Assembly: GCA_037952775.1 (NCBI GenBank)
Contig: JBANAY010000004.1
Span: 10,602,001 to 10,666,000 of the forward strand
Origin: Clonostachys chloroleuca
Taxonomy: Eukaryota > Ascomycota > Sordariomycetes > Hypocreales > Bionectriaceae
DNA: 64,000 nucleotides
Direction of reading: 5' to 3'
Shown here: one piece after another, positions 9,957-21,158 of the stretch
Layout of the letters: the number at the start of each line of letters is the position of its first letter
Numbering within the stretch: position 1 is the first letter of the stretch
Program-made: the position numbers and the translations under genes
The notes under the pieces: generated by a model
Seen by the model: only the letters and a program-made list of their open reading frames with translations
What the model was told of the DNA's origin: nothing
Database searches by the model: none

Positions 9957-10806
9957 ATGGAAAAAGAAGACTCGACCCCTCCCAAGCCCCGGAAGATCTC
10001 GCTCCAGAGACGCTGGGCGCACGAATACGCTCTGACACAGCCAGGCTACGATGTGAGTCCCCTATCAATTAGCGACGTTGGAGCACCGCTCACCTCTTTT
10101 ACAGGACCTCCCATGCCCAACTACGAACAACGGGGCTTCCCTGATCACCCCGCCTGGCACCCCGCTGCCACCAAAAATCTACCCATTTCCGACACCCAGC
10201 CATGAACAATCTCGACGCGACCCGTATACCCCCGCGTCCACACCCCGGTCGATCATGGACATGGACAGCCAGATATTCAGCCTGAGAATCCGGCTGGCGC
10301 TGTCAAACTTGATCCTTCGGGCCGAGGGCCGCCAGCGGGAGCATTGCCTGAGCATACTCTACGACGTGCTGACCGAGGACGAGATCGACAAATTGATAGA
10401 GGTGCTCGAGTACCTGGGAGTCGCGGAGGCTTTGTCAAAGGCCTCCCAAGAGGGCGAGGAAGCCTTCCAAGAGGACAGGGGAACCTCCCACGAGGATGGG
10501 GACTTGTCCGATGAGGAATGGGAAATGTCCGATGAGGATGCTGAACTCTCCGGCAAGGATGGGGAAGTCTTCCCAGGGGATGATGGGGCCTCTGCAATGG
10601 TCGACACAGACATCGCCATGACAGGCGTCCCGACCTTCAATCACACTAATTTCTGGGTGCCCATGCAGATCACGCAGATCGCCGGCCAGAAGCGCAAGGC
10701 GCGCTCTCTGCTTGAGGACCCCCTTGACGCGGAGCAGCCTGATGAAGAGATCAACTACGAGGACAAGTTTGAGCCGTTTACATTTGATGGGGATCTCGGG
10801 GACTAA
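9957..10806 (+). CDS. Acidic hypothetical protein, two exons
   Basis: Exons 9957..10052 and 10105..10806 join over a 52-base intron (GTGAGT donor, TTTACAG acceptor) to encode 265 residues. The N-terminus is basic (KPRKISLQRRW), followed by a Pro/Thr-rich stretch (about residues 48-80). A predicted helical region (about 88-145) and an acidic region with degenerate SDEDxELS-like repeats (about 150-192) come next. GQKRKAR near residue 223 could act as a nuclear localisation signal. No known domain is recognised. Composition suggests a nuclear or regulatory protein, but this is only inference. A shadow frame starting at 10078 reads the same second exon without the N-terminus. Confidence 0.75.
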
Positions 10807-11890
10807 GGGCGTCTCTGGGCAAGGTAGTCGTAGTTGGCAATCTGCCGGGCGGGATTGGCTCGATCGCAGTGTCGATACGTGGATGGCTACGTAGGTCTGT
10901 GGTAGATGTTTTGTCGATCTCTTGCAGGTTCTTGTTTTTATTTCTCCGTACGGAAGTAGTATGCGACTATGCAGTGAATTGACTGCGTCTTAGCTTGGCC
11001 ATGGGCTTCGTCGTAGCGACGGTGTTATGGATGCTGTAGCCGGATGATTCAATTGCGGTTCACTCAATGGTAATGATGGGGTGGTTCTGACGGCCGCCGT
11101 ATTCAGGCACCTACGGGTCCCAACGCCGCGGTAGAGCTGTCAAACCCAGTGGCCTCAGCTCCAGAATCTGAGCCAATGCACTTTCCCTGGTGGGCAATTG
11201 TAGGCGGTTCTAGTATACATCCATCGCTGCTTGAAATCAATTTTGCAGCGGTGCGGCACAGAGAGTCGCTGACGGCCCAAGGCAACATTTTCCAGGCGGT
11301 CGCACGATGGGGAACAGAGCAGGGCTTCTCGACTTCCTTCCCACTGCCTCCGGCACGCTCCGGCAGCTCTGGACCAGCGACCGTGCAATCCACTTTGTGT
11401 CATCGCCCGCTGGGCGCCAGAAGATCATGATGCACTGGGGAAACCTTGATGGAACGGTGCGAGTTTAATCTTATTCCCATGGCTCACGGGAAAACGGTTA
11501 AAAGTGGACATTTTGCTTATTTGTGAGGGGGATCTGCTACCCGCTCACTACGATATCTGCCAATGCTATCACACCATTTCCAGCATCTATTCAATTGAAG
11601 CGACCCGGTGTCATCACAATTCCCTTGCAAAATGGTATATTATTGGCCAACAATTGAACAAGAACAAGAAGAAAAAGAAAAAGAAAAGGGTCGCCGGGTC
11701 ATTCCAGGCTAATCCAAGAAACAGGGCCACTGGCCTGGCCAGCCATTTGGCCGGCTGTTTCACCTTCCATTGGGCTGGCCGCTTTTCTCTTCAGCTTGGC
11801 CGCCTCATCTTTCGGTTTGGTCGCCTCACCCTTGGATCTTAGTATGTACTGATCGACACGTTCCACTACCGCGTCTTTGACTGCTCGTAG
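10807..11890. other. Intergenic, no gene supported
   Basis: It contains overlapping unrelated open frames on both strands around 11100..11430, none with a recognisable motif. A purine-rich AAGAAGAAAAAG tract lies at about 11660..11690. It lies between the 3' ends of two convergent genes. Confidence 0.45.
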
Positions 11891-12836
11891 TCATTTCAAT
11901 TTGTGAGCATTGATACGGAGTACTAAGTAGTCAAAAGCCAGTCTCAACTTACAGTCAAGCATCTGGAACTTTGGCGTGTCCAGCAGCGCAACCACAAAAG
12001 GGGCCGCTGTTTTGGCGAACAGCTCCCTGATATTATCGTCCACAGGCTCGTTCCAACACAGCTTCAGCATGTCACAGAACACTCCCGTGTCCCATTTATA
12101 GGCCAGCAGCCTCTGGATGTAGATGGATGAGTACTTGGAAAGCGACTCAATCTGGTAGTAGTCGGCGACGTTGTGCATCTTGATGTGGAACTGCATAGTC
12201 TCCGCTGTGCTCACGGGCTGCTTTGTCTGGCCCTGGGACTGCCAGCCCGTGCGTATCGTCTGGCTGGAAGCGCTCCAGTAGTCCTCGACTTGGGCTACAA
12301 TCTCCTCCACGGGCCGCGTCTTGTACGCCATGTTTTTCTGTGCGGGGGTGGTGTACGTTCCGTTATACAGGTAGTGCACCATCTGCTTGACCACCTCGAC
12401 TTCGAACGCGTCTGCCGAGAGCCTGCCATCGGTCGCTTCCTACATCGTGTAAGCAGTGGCCCAGGTCTCCAGTTAGTCGAGTTGACATGGGAAAATGAGA
12501 AAAATCGCCCCAATTCGTTTGCCAATGTTTCGGAAGGGGGAAAATAAAATAATGACGAGTAACATTCCACACTAATTGCAGGACTCGGCTGAAGGAGGAG
12601 GGGAGGGAGGGGTTAGTGCTGACCGTGAATTTGCCAAAGAATGCAACCCTCATGAACGCAGATCGCACAGCGGCGAGGCTTTTGTGAATCTGGAACTCTT
12701 CGCCGCGACAGGTGATGACCGCATCGAACCCAATGTCCTTGTTGAACAGGAGCCCGAGAGTCTCGACAGCATATGTCTCAGCGCTGGGCGGAGTGAGGTG
12801 GTCCCTTTCCTTCCTCGCCTTGGAACCCCGTCCCAT
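11891..12836 (-). pseudogene. BTB/POZ-domain protein gene with a (CT)n frameshift
   Basis: BTB domains mediate dimerisation or cullin-3 recruitment. Exon 1 (12836..12624) encodes GFDAVITCRGEEFQIHKSLA, the classic BTB start, ending GKFT. An intron (12442..12623) with GTCAGC donor and GTAG acceptor follows. Exon 2 then begins EATDGRLS, exactly as BTB proteins continue, but falls out of frame at a CTCTCTC run (12417..12423). Two bases fewer would restore the family spacing to VVKQMVHYLYNGTY, which is read in the other frame down to the stop at 11891. An alternative acceptor 18 bases further on (GGCAG at about 12425) would keep the frame while dropping seven codons. The gene could therefore still be expressed in shortened form. 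The BTB fold is followed by a helical C-terminal region (DYYQIESLSKYS, WNEPVDDNIREL). A dinucleotide sequencing slip is the third explanation. Confidence 0.75.
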
Positions 12837-14088
12837 TCTTGTGACTCGTCAGACGGCGCCGATCACGGAAGCGCAGAATTGGGCAGGAAAAGAATCTTTC
12901 GCTAGGCCTAACGTTGTTTGGTGAGTGAAGTGCATCGATCGGAGGGTATTACGCATACAGGCAGCCGAGGACAAGAAAGAGTCTGGACTCTGCTCAAGCG
13001 TACGGCGCAGTAACGGGGCGAGCGAGAACAGAAAATGAGGGATGATTAACAGGCTTACAAAAAGCAAAGATGCATCGGCTGACCTTGTGGTTGCTTCTTT
13101 CCTCGTCTCAGACGTGACGAGTGGCAGATACGGAAAGAACAGGGAAGCTCCGGAGCGATGTGACTGGCCAAGTCTAGGATTCTGGTGCGGGGGGTGGCTT
13201 TCAGCTGCTGCAGCCCCCTGGAGCACAATGGCTGGCTGAGCTGGGAGACATTTGCGTCACTCTATATTAGCCAACGTAGCACGTAATCTCGGTGCCCTAG
13301 CGGGCGGTCGAGGTCAGTCTGTAAAGTGCAGCCGGCGAAGGCGAGTTATCAGTTCTGTGATTGGTTTGTGGAAGATGTATGGCCTGTACATCCGTGTACT
13401 CGTAGCAGCGTTCTGGCCATCCAGCCCGCAACTGCTATGCCTCCATGGACCTCTGAACTTCACGTGGGTACGGTGGGCTATGATGTGCCGTGTCTTGGAC
13501 GTACATGAATAATCAATAGTCGTGGGCAAAGCAAAGCGATCGGTCGTATTTGGGCTGGAGTTTTACAGGCTGGCCGAAGAGAATGTATCAAGAAAGTACC
13601 TACATTCAATGCTTAATGTCTGCTCTGTGTCTGCTGCAGGCAGAAGGGAGTGTGTACAACAGGGGTGTACTCGAGCGTTAACGGCCCTCTGAGCATATCG
13701 ACCAGTGTCCTGAGCACCGATGCCAATGTGCACAAAATGCTCTGTCGTAACTGTCTCAGAAAACTGCTCTCAAAGTGACTATTGTGCCTCAGGTATTAAG
13801 GCCTAGGTCCGATTTGGGCGGGGAAGAGGCCAACAAATTGCAGCCGGCTGCAAGTGAAGACCAAAACAAACCCCCCAAGCTCGTCCTTCCTCGACTCACC
13901 TTTCCCTCGCCTTTTCTCCATCTTGTCACCAAAACACACATCCACAAACACCAAACTCTGAAAACCAAAATCCTCAAACACAATTTCCCATCTTGCAGTT
14001 TCTTTGTTGTCTCCTTCAATTGTCTCGTCCTAACATCCATTCTATCCTCAAAGGTTTCATTCTGCCTGGCTGAAGCCCATCTGTAAAC
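12837..14088. other. Divergent promoter region, no gene supported
   Basis: It lies between the BTB gene (minus) and the 14089 gene (plus), so it probably carries both promoters. CT- and CAAA-rich sequence just before 14089 is typical of fungal 5' leaders. Open frames here lack family features. Confidence 0.5.
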
Positions 14089-15382
14089 ATGGATGGCTCA
14101 GGTATGCCCCTCAATGCTGAGTGGCACCCAGATTTGCGCTTTGTAGGTTCCCCGGTCCTCAGAAATGCAAGGATCCCAACAAGAAATCTCCAGGACATGA
14201 TGACCACCTTGCCTATCGTCCTTGAGTTTAATGCTTTCCTGGGCGACGAGGGCAGCGCCACACCAGACGAGCCTCATCCTACCGACCAGCAGTTTCAGCC
14301 TTTAAGGACCCTGGCAAGAAATCTCCAGGACATATATGCTTTCCTTGGTGATGAGGCCAACAACAACGCAAGGGCCGCCGCTGCATTACCCCCGCTAGAC
14401 GGACCTCGTCCCCCCAACCAGCAGCTTCAGCCAACCCAACGTCTGGTTCATGTATTTGATAATTTCATCGATCCGATCCTGCGGGTTGAAGGCGCCTACT
14501 TCACCCATCCGGTGATGAACAGTCTCCATATGCCCTACATCCTTCTTGATCTCACCACTGGAGACGTCGCACTACACTACGTGAAGTATTTCCAGCCCAT
14601 GAGGCAGGAACTTCTCAACTATTGGATCCACGACACGACAACAGACGCCCATATCAGAGAATACAAGGCTCACGTCGGTATTGACATTCAGCACGAAAAC
14701 AATTACTCCCAGGCCATGTCCATTTGGAAGAATGGAGTCGCTGTCTTCCTCTCGGCTGGCGAGAATCACAACCATCTCCCCAACCTCGATCCCGAAATCA
14801 CTCCGTGGAGAGCGTTCAAGTAAGTGCACACAACCCCAACACTCTGGCTTGCCAGTTGGTGCTGACTCCTTGACTTCCCAGCAACGGCTACAGGCAACTC
14901 CACCGTCGCGAGGAGAACGGTACGAACTGGAGCGCCGAGGCCATCTTTCACTACTGCACTGAAGACGGCCTGCCAGACGAGACAAAGCCACACGTGGTCG
15001 CCTTCGTAGCAGATGAGGCCCCCTTGGTGGAAGGCATTCCCTCTACAAGTGCCGTGCAGGCAGCCGTGTGGCTCGCCGGAACTGCGGCAGCACGAGACGT
15101 CGCGCGCAATCACAACATTTTCCCTGTAAGTGTTCCAAACTTTCCTATGATAACTTCCCCCTGGAAGCTGCTTCTTCTAACACCACTAGCCAGGTTACGG
15201 TCGTTTGCTGCTCTGGACACAAAGTCTGTATCGCGCAGGTGGTGATCAATCTCCTCCACGGCGCAGTCCAGATACGCCTGTCCCAGATTGTCGACCTCCG
15301 CGACGGTGACTGGACAACCTTCCTGCACTTCCTGTCCTGGTTCCTTCCCGATCCTATCGGTGACACCGCTGCTCCTTACTAA
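14089..15382 (+). CDS. Hypothetical protein, three exons
   Basis: Exons 14089..14819, 14882..15125 and 15194..15382 are joined by two introns of 62 and 68 bases, both with perfect GTAAGT donors. All phases agree and give about 387 residues. There is no signal peptide or clear membrane segment. A motif is duplicated near the N-terminus: RNLQD...NAFLGDEGS around residues 32-57 and RNLQDIYAFLGDEAN around 78-92. The C-terminal half has regular secondary-structure-like sequence (for example VVCCSGHKVCIAQVVINLL). I do not recognise the family. The clean introns and sustained frame make it a real gene rather than a chance ORF. Confidence 0.75.
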
Positions 15383-16526
15383 ATGAAGGCCAAGATTGCA
15401 CGCGTTATGGGTTATGATACCTCGACGATCGCAATTTACTTCATTCTTGACTCGATTGGGTTTTATTTGATAAATTTCTTCTGTTCTCTCACTCTCCCTC
15501 AACATAGATTGAGCTTCGCTGTTTGCGATGCTTCATTTCTTTCCCTCATTCACCCTAGTCTCCGTTATCTCTCGTTAAGGGACTTCAGTCGTTTGCTATG
15601 TTTTTCCTTATTCCACCCTCATTCACGCAAGGTTGATATTCCCTTTGTTCTTCTTTCTCTGTTCTTCGATTCCTCAAGATTATTGCCTCGCATGTTTCTC
15701 ATTGAGGAACTTCAACTTTCTTTTGCGCTTGGCCTTTCTGTCTCTCCTTGTTTGACTTGATGGCTCTACTTCTATCGGGGCGTCCAACAAGATGGGCGCC
15801 AACATCGTTCTTTACACTAGCTAGTATGCCATAGTTTTAAATCCAAATCTGTATGAGTGTTGTAAATGGAACGTATCATACAGTTCGGGCTTGAAGACTC
15901 GTACTCCGGATTGCCACAAGGGGGCGCAGAGTACTGTACAAGTCGCAGCGCGACGCCGTTCAAACCGAGGCCCAAGGGTAGACTCGAAAGCTTGGATGTC
16001 TAGGTAATTAGTACAATGAGATGCGTTTGCAGGTAGAAGACAAGATGGTCTCTTGACTGCTTAGGCATGTTCTCGAATGATGTCCCTGTCCTCTGAAAGC
16101 ACGCTGGAGGGCGATGTCAACCGTAGCGGCTCCGGTGACGGGAACAAGGAGGTCATGGAGAAGTTGGAATATGCTTTTCTGTGATCACAGACCTGTTATT
16201 TAAAGTAGGTAGACATCAGGGTGCTATTATATCGCAAGTACCAGCAGAAACTTGAGCGGTGAGGAGGCACATTGCCTCGGCAGGAAGTTAGATTCTCCAG
16301 CTCTTGATTCACTTCCTTTTCTCTGTCATCCACGGGTGTACACAAATGATTTTGCCTGCTGAATACAGGAATCATAAGAACAGCATTTGAGCATCGAAAA
16401 AAGAATCTATACAAAAGACGGTTCTATGTTTGAAGAACTATTAACACACTCTATCTCTAAAATCCCCCCAGAAAACCCTTCCCCAATCTATCATCAGAAA
16501 ATACCGGTTACATCGCTGACAATAAC
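15383..16526. other. Intergenic between convergent genes
   Basis: It is pyrimidine-rich just after the 15382 stop (probable 3' untranslated region), then ordinary sequence down to the esterase stop. No further gene is seen. Confidence 0.5.
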
Positions 16527-17603
16527 TTAGATCAGAAGCAACGAAATTAAAGAAAGAACCCGGGCGAAGCTGGAAGCCTTAGCAAGCCCAGGCGCCCCGC
16601 CACCATCATCGTCAGTAGTCGAGGGCGACGCGCCGCTCCGAGTCGTGGTTGTCGAAACCTCGCCGGTCTCGCCGCCGTTGTTCCACTGCTCAACGATGTA
16701 GTTGACGAGCTCCTCCTTGCGGTCTTTGACGTAGCGGACGTGAGCGTCACTGTAAGATGGACCGACGTCGCAATACACATCTCCGGCGTCGCAGTACGAT
16801 CGGATGCGCTTGCCCAAAGCCTCGCAGGCGCTCGTGTCTCCCCGGTAGAAGACGCCGTCGCCGGTCAGGTTGTGCGAGCCGTAGTTGTAGTTGGTGCCAT
16901 TCTTGTGGGAAGGGTCGCCGAGCAGGAGGGTGGCGATTACTTTTTGCGCCGTTTAGCACTTGGGCGGGGGCTGTGTGGTGAGTTGGGAGGCATATGCTTA
17001 CCATTCTTGGTGACGTTTGTAGGGAGAGGCTGTGAGAAAGATATCATCTTGGGGATGCTAGGATTAGGCATGAACTGAGCCCAGATGACAGGCACGCCGC
17101 AGAGGCTGTTGCTGATGATTTGTGCACCCTGTTGCAGGCCGTCAGTCAGTGTTGCGAGAGCAGACAGTAGATGGTGGAACGATTCGTACCTGGGAATACC
17201 CTATCCAGGCCATCTTTCCGTCGGGGCAAGCCGTGGCATAATCTGTCATGGCCTTCCTGACCATCGCGGTGCCATTGTACACCGATTCGAAGTAGTTTGA
17301 CACGTTGGTACTTTGTCGCCCGTTACTCGCGGTATATAAGATGGCCGTGTAGTTGGAATCGGGGATCTTGTCAAAGATGGGCATGAGGAGCTTTCCGGTC
17401 TCGCCCAAACCCAATGTGTTGTTGCCCAGCCCGGTCTCTGAGATGAGGGTAGTGTCCTTGTTCTCAGCATCGACCAGCGGCTCGCCAGTTCCACGGCCCA
17501 CAAAGACCTTGAGACCCTTCACACATTGCTTGCTGGTTGTCTGGCCAGAAACCAGGCCCGCAGCGAGAAGGCAGACCACCGCGAGGGATCGTAAGCGTTG
17601 CAT
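16527..17603 (-). CDS. Cutinase/acetylxylan-esterase-like (CE5) protein, probably GPI-anchored, three exons
   Basis: CE5 serine esterases cleave cutin polyesters or acetyl groups on xylan at the cell surface. Exons 17603..17190, 17128..17002 and 16939..16527 (introns of 61 and 62 bases) encode 317 residues. A signal peptide covers about residues 1-20, followed by the family start VFVGRGTGEP. The catalytic serine is Ser137 in GYSQG, split by intron 1. The Asp is D234 in CDAGDVYC and the His is H247 in SDAHVRYV. Cysteines flank both motifs as in cutinases. The C-terminus has a Ser/Thr/Gly-rich linker and a hydrophobic tail (ARVLSLISLLLI), typical of a GPI-attachment signal. This would hold the enzyme on the membrane or wall. 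Substrate cannot be decided from sequence. Confidence 0.93.
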
Positions 17604-18822
17604 GGTGGTTGTAGTTAGGTAGGTGTAGAGTGGAGAAGGAGGGTAATGGTACGAGAGTGGTAGTAGGGATGGCTTCAGAAAATTCGAGTTTCCCGGGCCC
17701 GACTCACTGTCTTATACTTATTGATGATCTCTGCATCCGATCTCTATTGCCTTTCCGAGAGATATGGAGGAGCACCGAGGACTTGGAATTGCTTGGCTAT
17801 GTCATGCGCGCAGAGCCCTACTGGGAGCGCGGCGGCTCTTGGCGTGCGTGCTGGATGTCCCCAAACGGGCAGAATGATCCGTGATGTCCACTCTGGATGC
17901 TGACAGGCTAATTAAAGCGCCCCCCAAGGATCCGTTTGCTACTAGATGCCGCGACTCTCTACCAAATCGGGTAAAAAGAGAAGCACCAAACGGCCTCCAG
18001 GGTGTAACACATGATCCATGCCAAGATCAAGCTCTTCAAAGTTCAGCCCACATCGTGCACTGACTACGGCTACCTTAGTACCTGGGGCTCGCGAGCTAGG
18101 CAAGTAAGCCTCAGACGCTCTTCCACCTGGCCATTGTAGTTGCTGATCGCTACTCCCCCACGACATCATACTACATGCCAGATGATTGAACATAGGTTGC
18201 CAGGCATACATGATCATGTCCGTGGCTCTGGGTGGCTCAAGCTAGAACATTATGTTTCTACATCGCGACATTCTCTCGCAGCTCTCCTACTTCGTTGTGC
18301 GAGATGTGTGGGATGTGCAATGTTTCAATTCCTCACATGTCCAGATTTCGCCTATGGCTCTTCAACAATACGTAGGAACATAATCTAATTTATGGACTTA
18401 GATGAGCCTAGGCCAACTAACATCTATAAGCCACCTCGAGATAAGTAGACTATACCAAATAAGACTAGAAACAAAGCAGAGACCAAATCTGGTGTATCAC
18501 ACATGTCCATGGCCACCGAGAATGCTGCTTCGATACCACTATATGTTGAAAAGACCGATGAACCTCTTGAGCCTCGGATGGGAGTCACACAGCAAAGACA
18601 AAGGAACCAGCAGGCAGAGTGTGATAGGGACATTTGTGTATTGCCAGCCGGGCCCAATCGGGCGCTGAAATGGCCTAATGTCCATTCATTTGGTTGATCA
18701 GACAGATATCTGTCTAAGAAACGCCTTGAAAACCAGGCGTCTGTCTTTGAGCTGTTGTTACTGCTCCAGCCTAGCCCAATTTCATTCACTGCCTCTTCCA
18801 GTATCATAGTGCCCTGATACTA
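17604..18822. other. Intergenic upstream of the CE5 esterase
   Basis: A GTATAAG box on the minus strand at about 17712..17718 lies about 110 bases before the esterase ATG and may be its TATA element. The rest shows no supported gene. Confidence 0.45.
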
Positions 18823-18905
18823 GCTGGCGTCCATCCTGCTACCGGTACCAAAAGTCTCCAAGACTGGCTGGCGTCTGTCCTGCTACTTGAACCAAAAGTC
18901 CCCGA
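18823..18905. repeat. 44-bp direct duplication at the 3' end of the coiled-coil gene
   Basis: CTGGCGTCCATCCTGCTACC...ACCAAAAGTCTCC (from 18824) recurs 44 bases later from 18868 with about seven differences. On the minus strand both copies encode GDFW followed by two residues and a TAG stop, so the last codons of the coiled-coil gene have been tandemly duplicated downstream. Confidence 0.8.
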
Positions 18906-19734
18906 GCTCAACTGGTAATGACCTAGTTGGCATCATTCCAACAGGAAGATACGCCCTACTCTGTCGGCGAACCTCACTGTTTGGTACCTCTCCCTGTCGC
19001 TCGGAAAATCTTTCCTTTCGTTCCGACACGTCGCTCTCTCCTTCGGATATGTTGTTCTCTCGTTTGAAAATCCTTTCCTCCCGTTCGGACACGGATTTCT
19101 CTCGTTGACGAATTTCCTCCCCTCGCTCATGTATCCCTTGCTCTCGCTCATATAGCTGCTGCTCTCGCTCATCTATCTCTTGCTCTCGCTCAGCTATGGC
19201 GGTCTCCGTCTCCACTTGACCTATAGATACATAGTAGAGATAGAGTTCCGTCTCGTAGATGCGTCTCTCCCTGGCCTGTAGCAAGCGCGGTTGATCATTT
19301 AACTTGTTCCATTCTGCGGTTAGGTTTTGCTCTCGGACGGTTACATCCTTTTCTCTCTGAGTTAAGAATTCCCTCTCCCAGTTGAGCTTTGTCTCTCTTT
19401 CATCCAGCGCCTTCTTTTCCTTGATCAGCGCAATCTTTCCCTCGGTGATGCGCTTATAGTGGACGATCACATCTTCCGCATTCGCTTTAAGACTGTCCCG
19501 CAAGGCAGATAGTTCTTCGTACTGGCTTCCGGTCTGCCTGCTCTGGGCTGAACTTTCAGTCTCTTGTACGGCATCCTGCCTATGGGCAATCGGAACTTCG
19601 GTGGGTGGCGCTCGCTCGGGAGTTGCTGTGAGGGTGCTGGTTCGCCTTGAGTGTTCAAGTGGCTGAAAAGGCTGGAGGGAGTAGCGTGTTTGAGGCGGGC
19701 CTCTGATGGGGAGCGATTGATGGTTCTGCATCAT
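18883..19734 (-). CDS. Coiled-coil hypothetical protein
   Basis: A single open frame of 283 residues from the ATG at 19734. The frame extends upstream to 19770 without an ATG, so a 5' exon is possible. The N-terminal third is polar and probably disordered. From about residue 80 onward the sequence is a charged coiled coil with a striking heptad-like repeat: units such as EREQEID, EREQQLY, EREQGIH, ERGEEIR, REKSVS and EREERIF. This recalls long rod or scaffold proteins, but there is no diagnostic domain. The 3' end is duplicated downstream. Function is unknown. Confidence 0.65.
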   Translation of the reverse strand: MMQNHQSLPIRGPPQTRYSLQPFQPLEHSRRTSTLTATPERAPPTEVPIAHRQDAVQETESSAQSRQTGSQYEELSALRDSLKANAEDVIVHYKRITEGKIALIKEKKALDERETKLNWEREFLTQREKDVTVREQNLTAEWNKLNDQPRLLQARERRIYETELYLYYVSIGQVETETAIAEREQEIDEREQQLYEREQGIHERGEEIRQREKSVSEREERIFKRENNISEGESDVSERKERFSERQGEVPNSEVRRQSRAYLPVGMMPTRSLPVELGDFWFK

Positions 19735-21158
19735 TCTGGAGATGCGTCTGGTTCTAAACCGAGATATCAAGGCACGTATTTCTTGCGTAAAGTCTGACTG
19801 TGGAGAGTAAAAAAAAATCCTGTGATCAATCCGCTCGCCGTGGGATGACGAAAGAGGAAAACACGGAATATTTAAAGGGGTCGCGCCAGGTGCTTATTGA
19901 ACGCGCCGAAACAGATTGCCAGCTTGCGCAGTTCCGCTGACAAATGATGGTGCCGTTTGAAGAGCGGGCTCGTCCGTATAAAAACATCAGATACATCCTT
20001 GAATGGCTTTGTTTGAGTTTTTATTAGTCCGTGTATCACGTACATAAGTGTAGCTCGGGATGAATCATGGACCAACGTCCTTTCTCCTCGCTCATCCACC
20101 AATACCAAACGCTGCACTTGGCAACTTGTGACATTTCTTGACACATGTACATACTTAAAAGAGTTCGAGTATAAAGTTAAACAATGATGGAAGATGCTAG
20201 AACCCGAAATGTCAACACAATGAATACGAAAGGTTAATATAAGCTTTGCTAGCCCAAGGCGGCAGCCATGCGGAACGAAAAGCCAATAAACCTTCATCCC
20301 GATGACTCACTTGCCGTCAAGACGAGCCGCTCGTCGAATGACCATTTTAGCTATCCCCTTTCGCCTGCCTTCCTTCGTACACTCTTCTTACACCGATCCA
20401 ACACTTCCAACACACAAAACTATCCCCGCATTCAAAAGTAAAGCGTTCAACTGGTGCGTTTTTCTCATGCCCAAGGCACGGTCATTGCAAAATAATAAGT
20501 AGGGCAGCACGAGGAGAGTAAAAGATGTGGAAGAAATCAGCGGTCGATAGAAGATGGCCTCATTAAATAAGCTTCTTAATTTTTGAAAACAGAGTGAAAG
20601 ACTACACAGTGGGGGTTTCTTGACTTTCCAATGTGTGCTCTAGGCTTTTATCTCTCTGTTTTATTATTATTCAAGCGAACTTCTCTAGCTTGTATAGCTC
20701 GACGACATCGCGTGTTCATGGAGCTTGCAGACTGAGTCTTATCTCAGAGGGAACAAAGATTGTAGTGCACCTAAGCTAGCTCAAATAAACCTAGAGCTGT
20801 ATTGTATCTAACTTGTTGTTCTCAAAAGCCACTATGCGCTCGCTCGTGTTCTGGAACAAACCCAAATTAGTCTTGAAAGCCATTGTCTTTCTTATACGCC
20901 CCCCGTTTTATAGAAGAATACCGATAATACCGATGATTAGAGGTAGTAATTCTAACTTGGCCCTCATTGCAAACACATTTCAAGGCGGAATAACGTAGCT
21001 CAGATATCGCTCTATCAGCAACATTCTTTTTCTTCATTTTACTTCCATAGTACAAAACTCTACTCATTCATTTCCTCAGTGGTAGCGGCGGGAACTATTG
21101 GCCTGGAACGAGGTTTCAAGTACAATATCGCCCACTCCATCACACCCCAAGGCGTGGA
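19735..21158. other. Intergenic, with one copy of a dispersed repeat
   Basis: The minus-strand frame 19872..20297 has no family signature and overlaps a dispersed repeat copy, so I do not call it. The remainder is AT-leaning and shows no gene. The right end should hold the F-box-like gene's 3' untranslated region. Confidence 0.45.
20164..20225 (+). repeat. Dispersed ~62-bp repeat, copy A
   Basis: TTCGAGTATAAAGTTAAA...CACAATGAAT aligns along its whole length with copies at 35297 and 48334. Similarity may extend about 30 bases upstream (GACACAT...AGAG). No known element is recognised. Confidence 0.7.

Noticed and set aside
19872..20297. 141-residue minus-strand frame
   Set aside because: It overlaps a dispersed repeat copy and has no recognisable domain.
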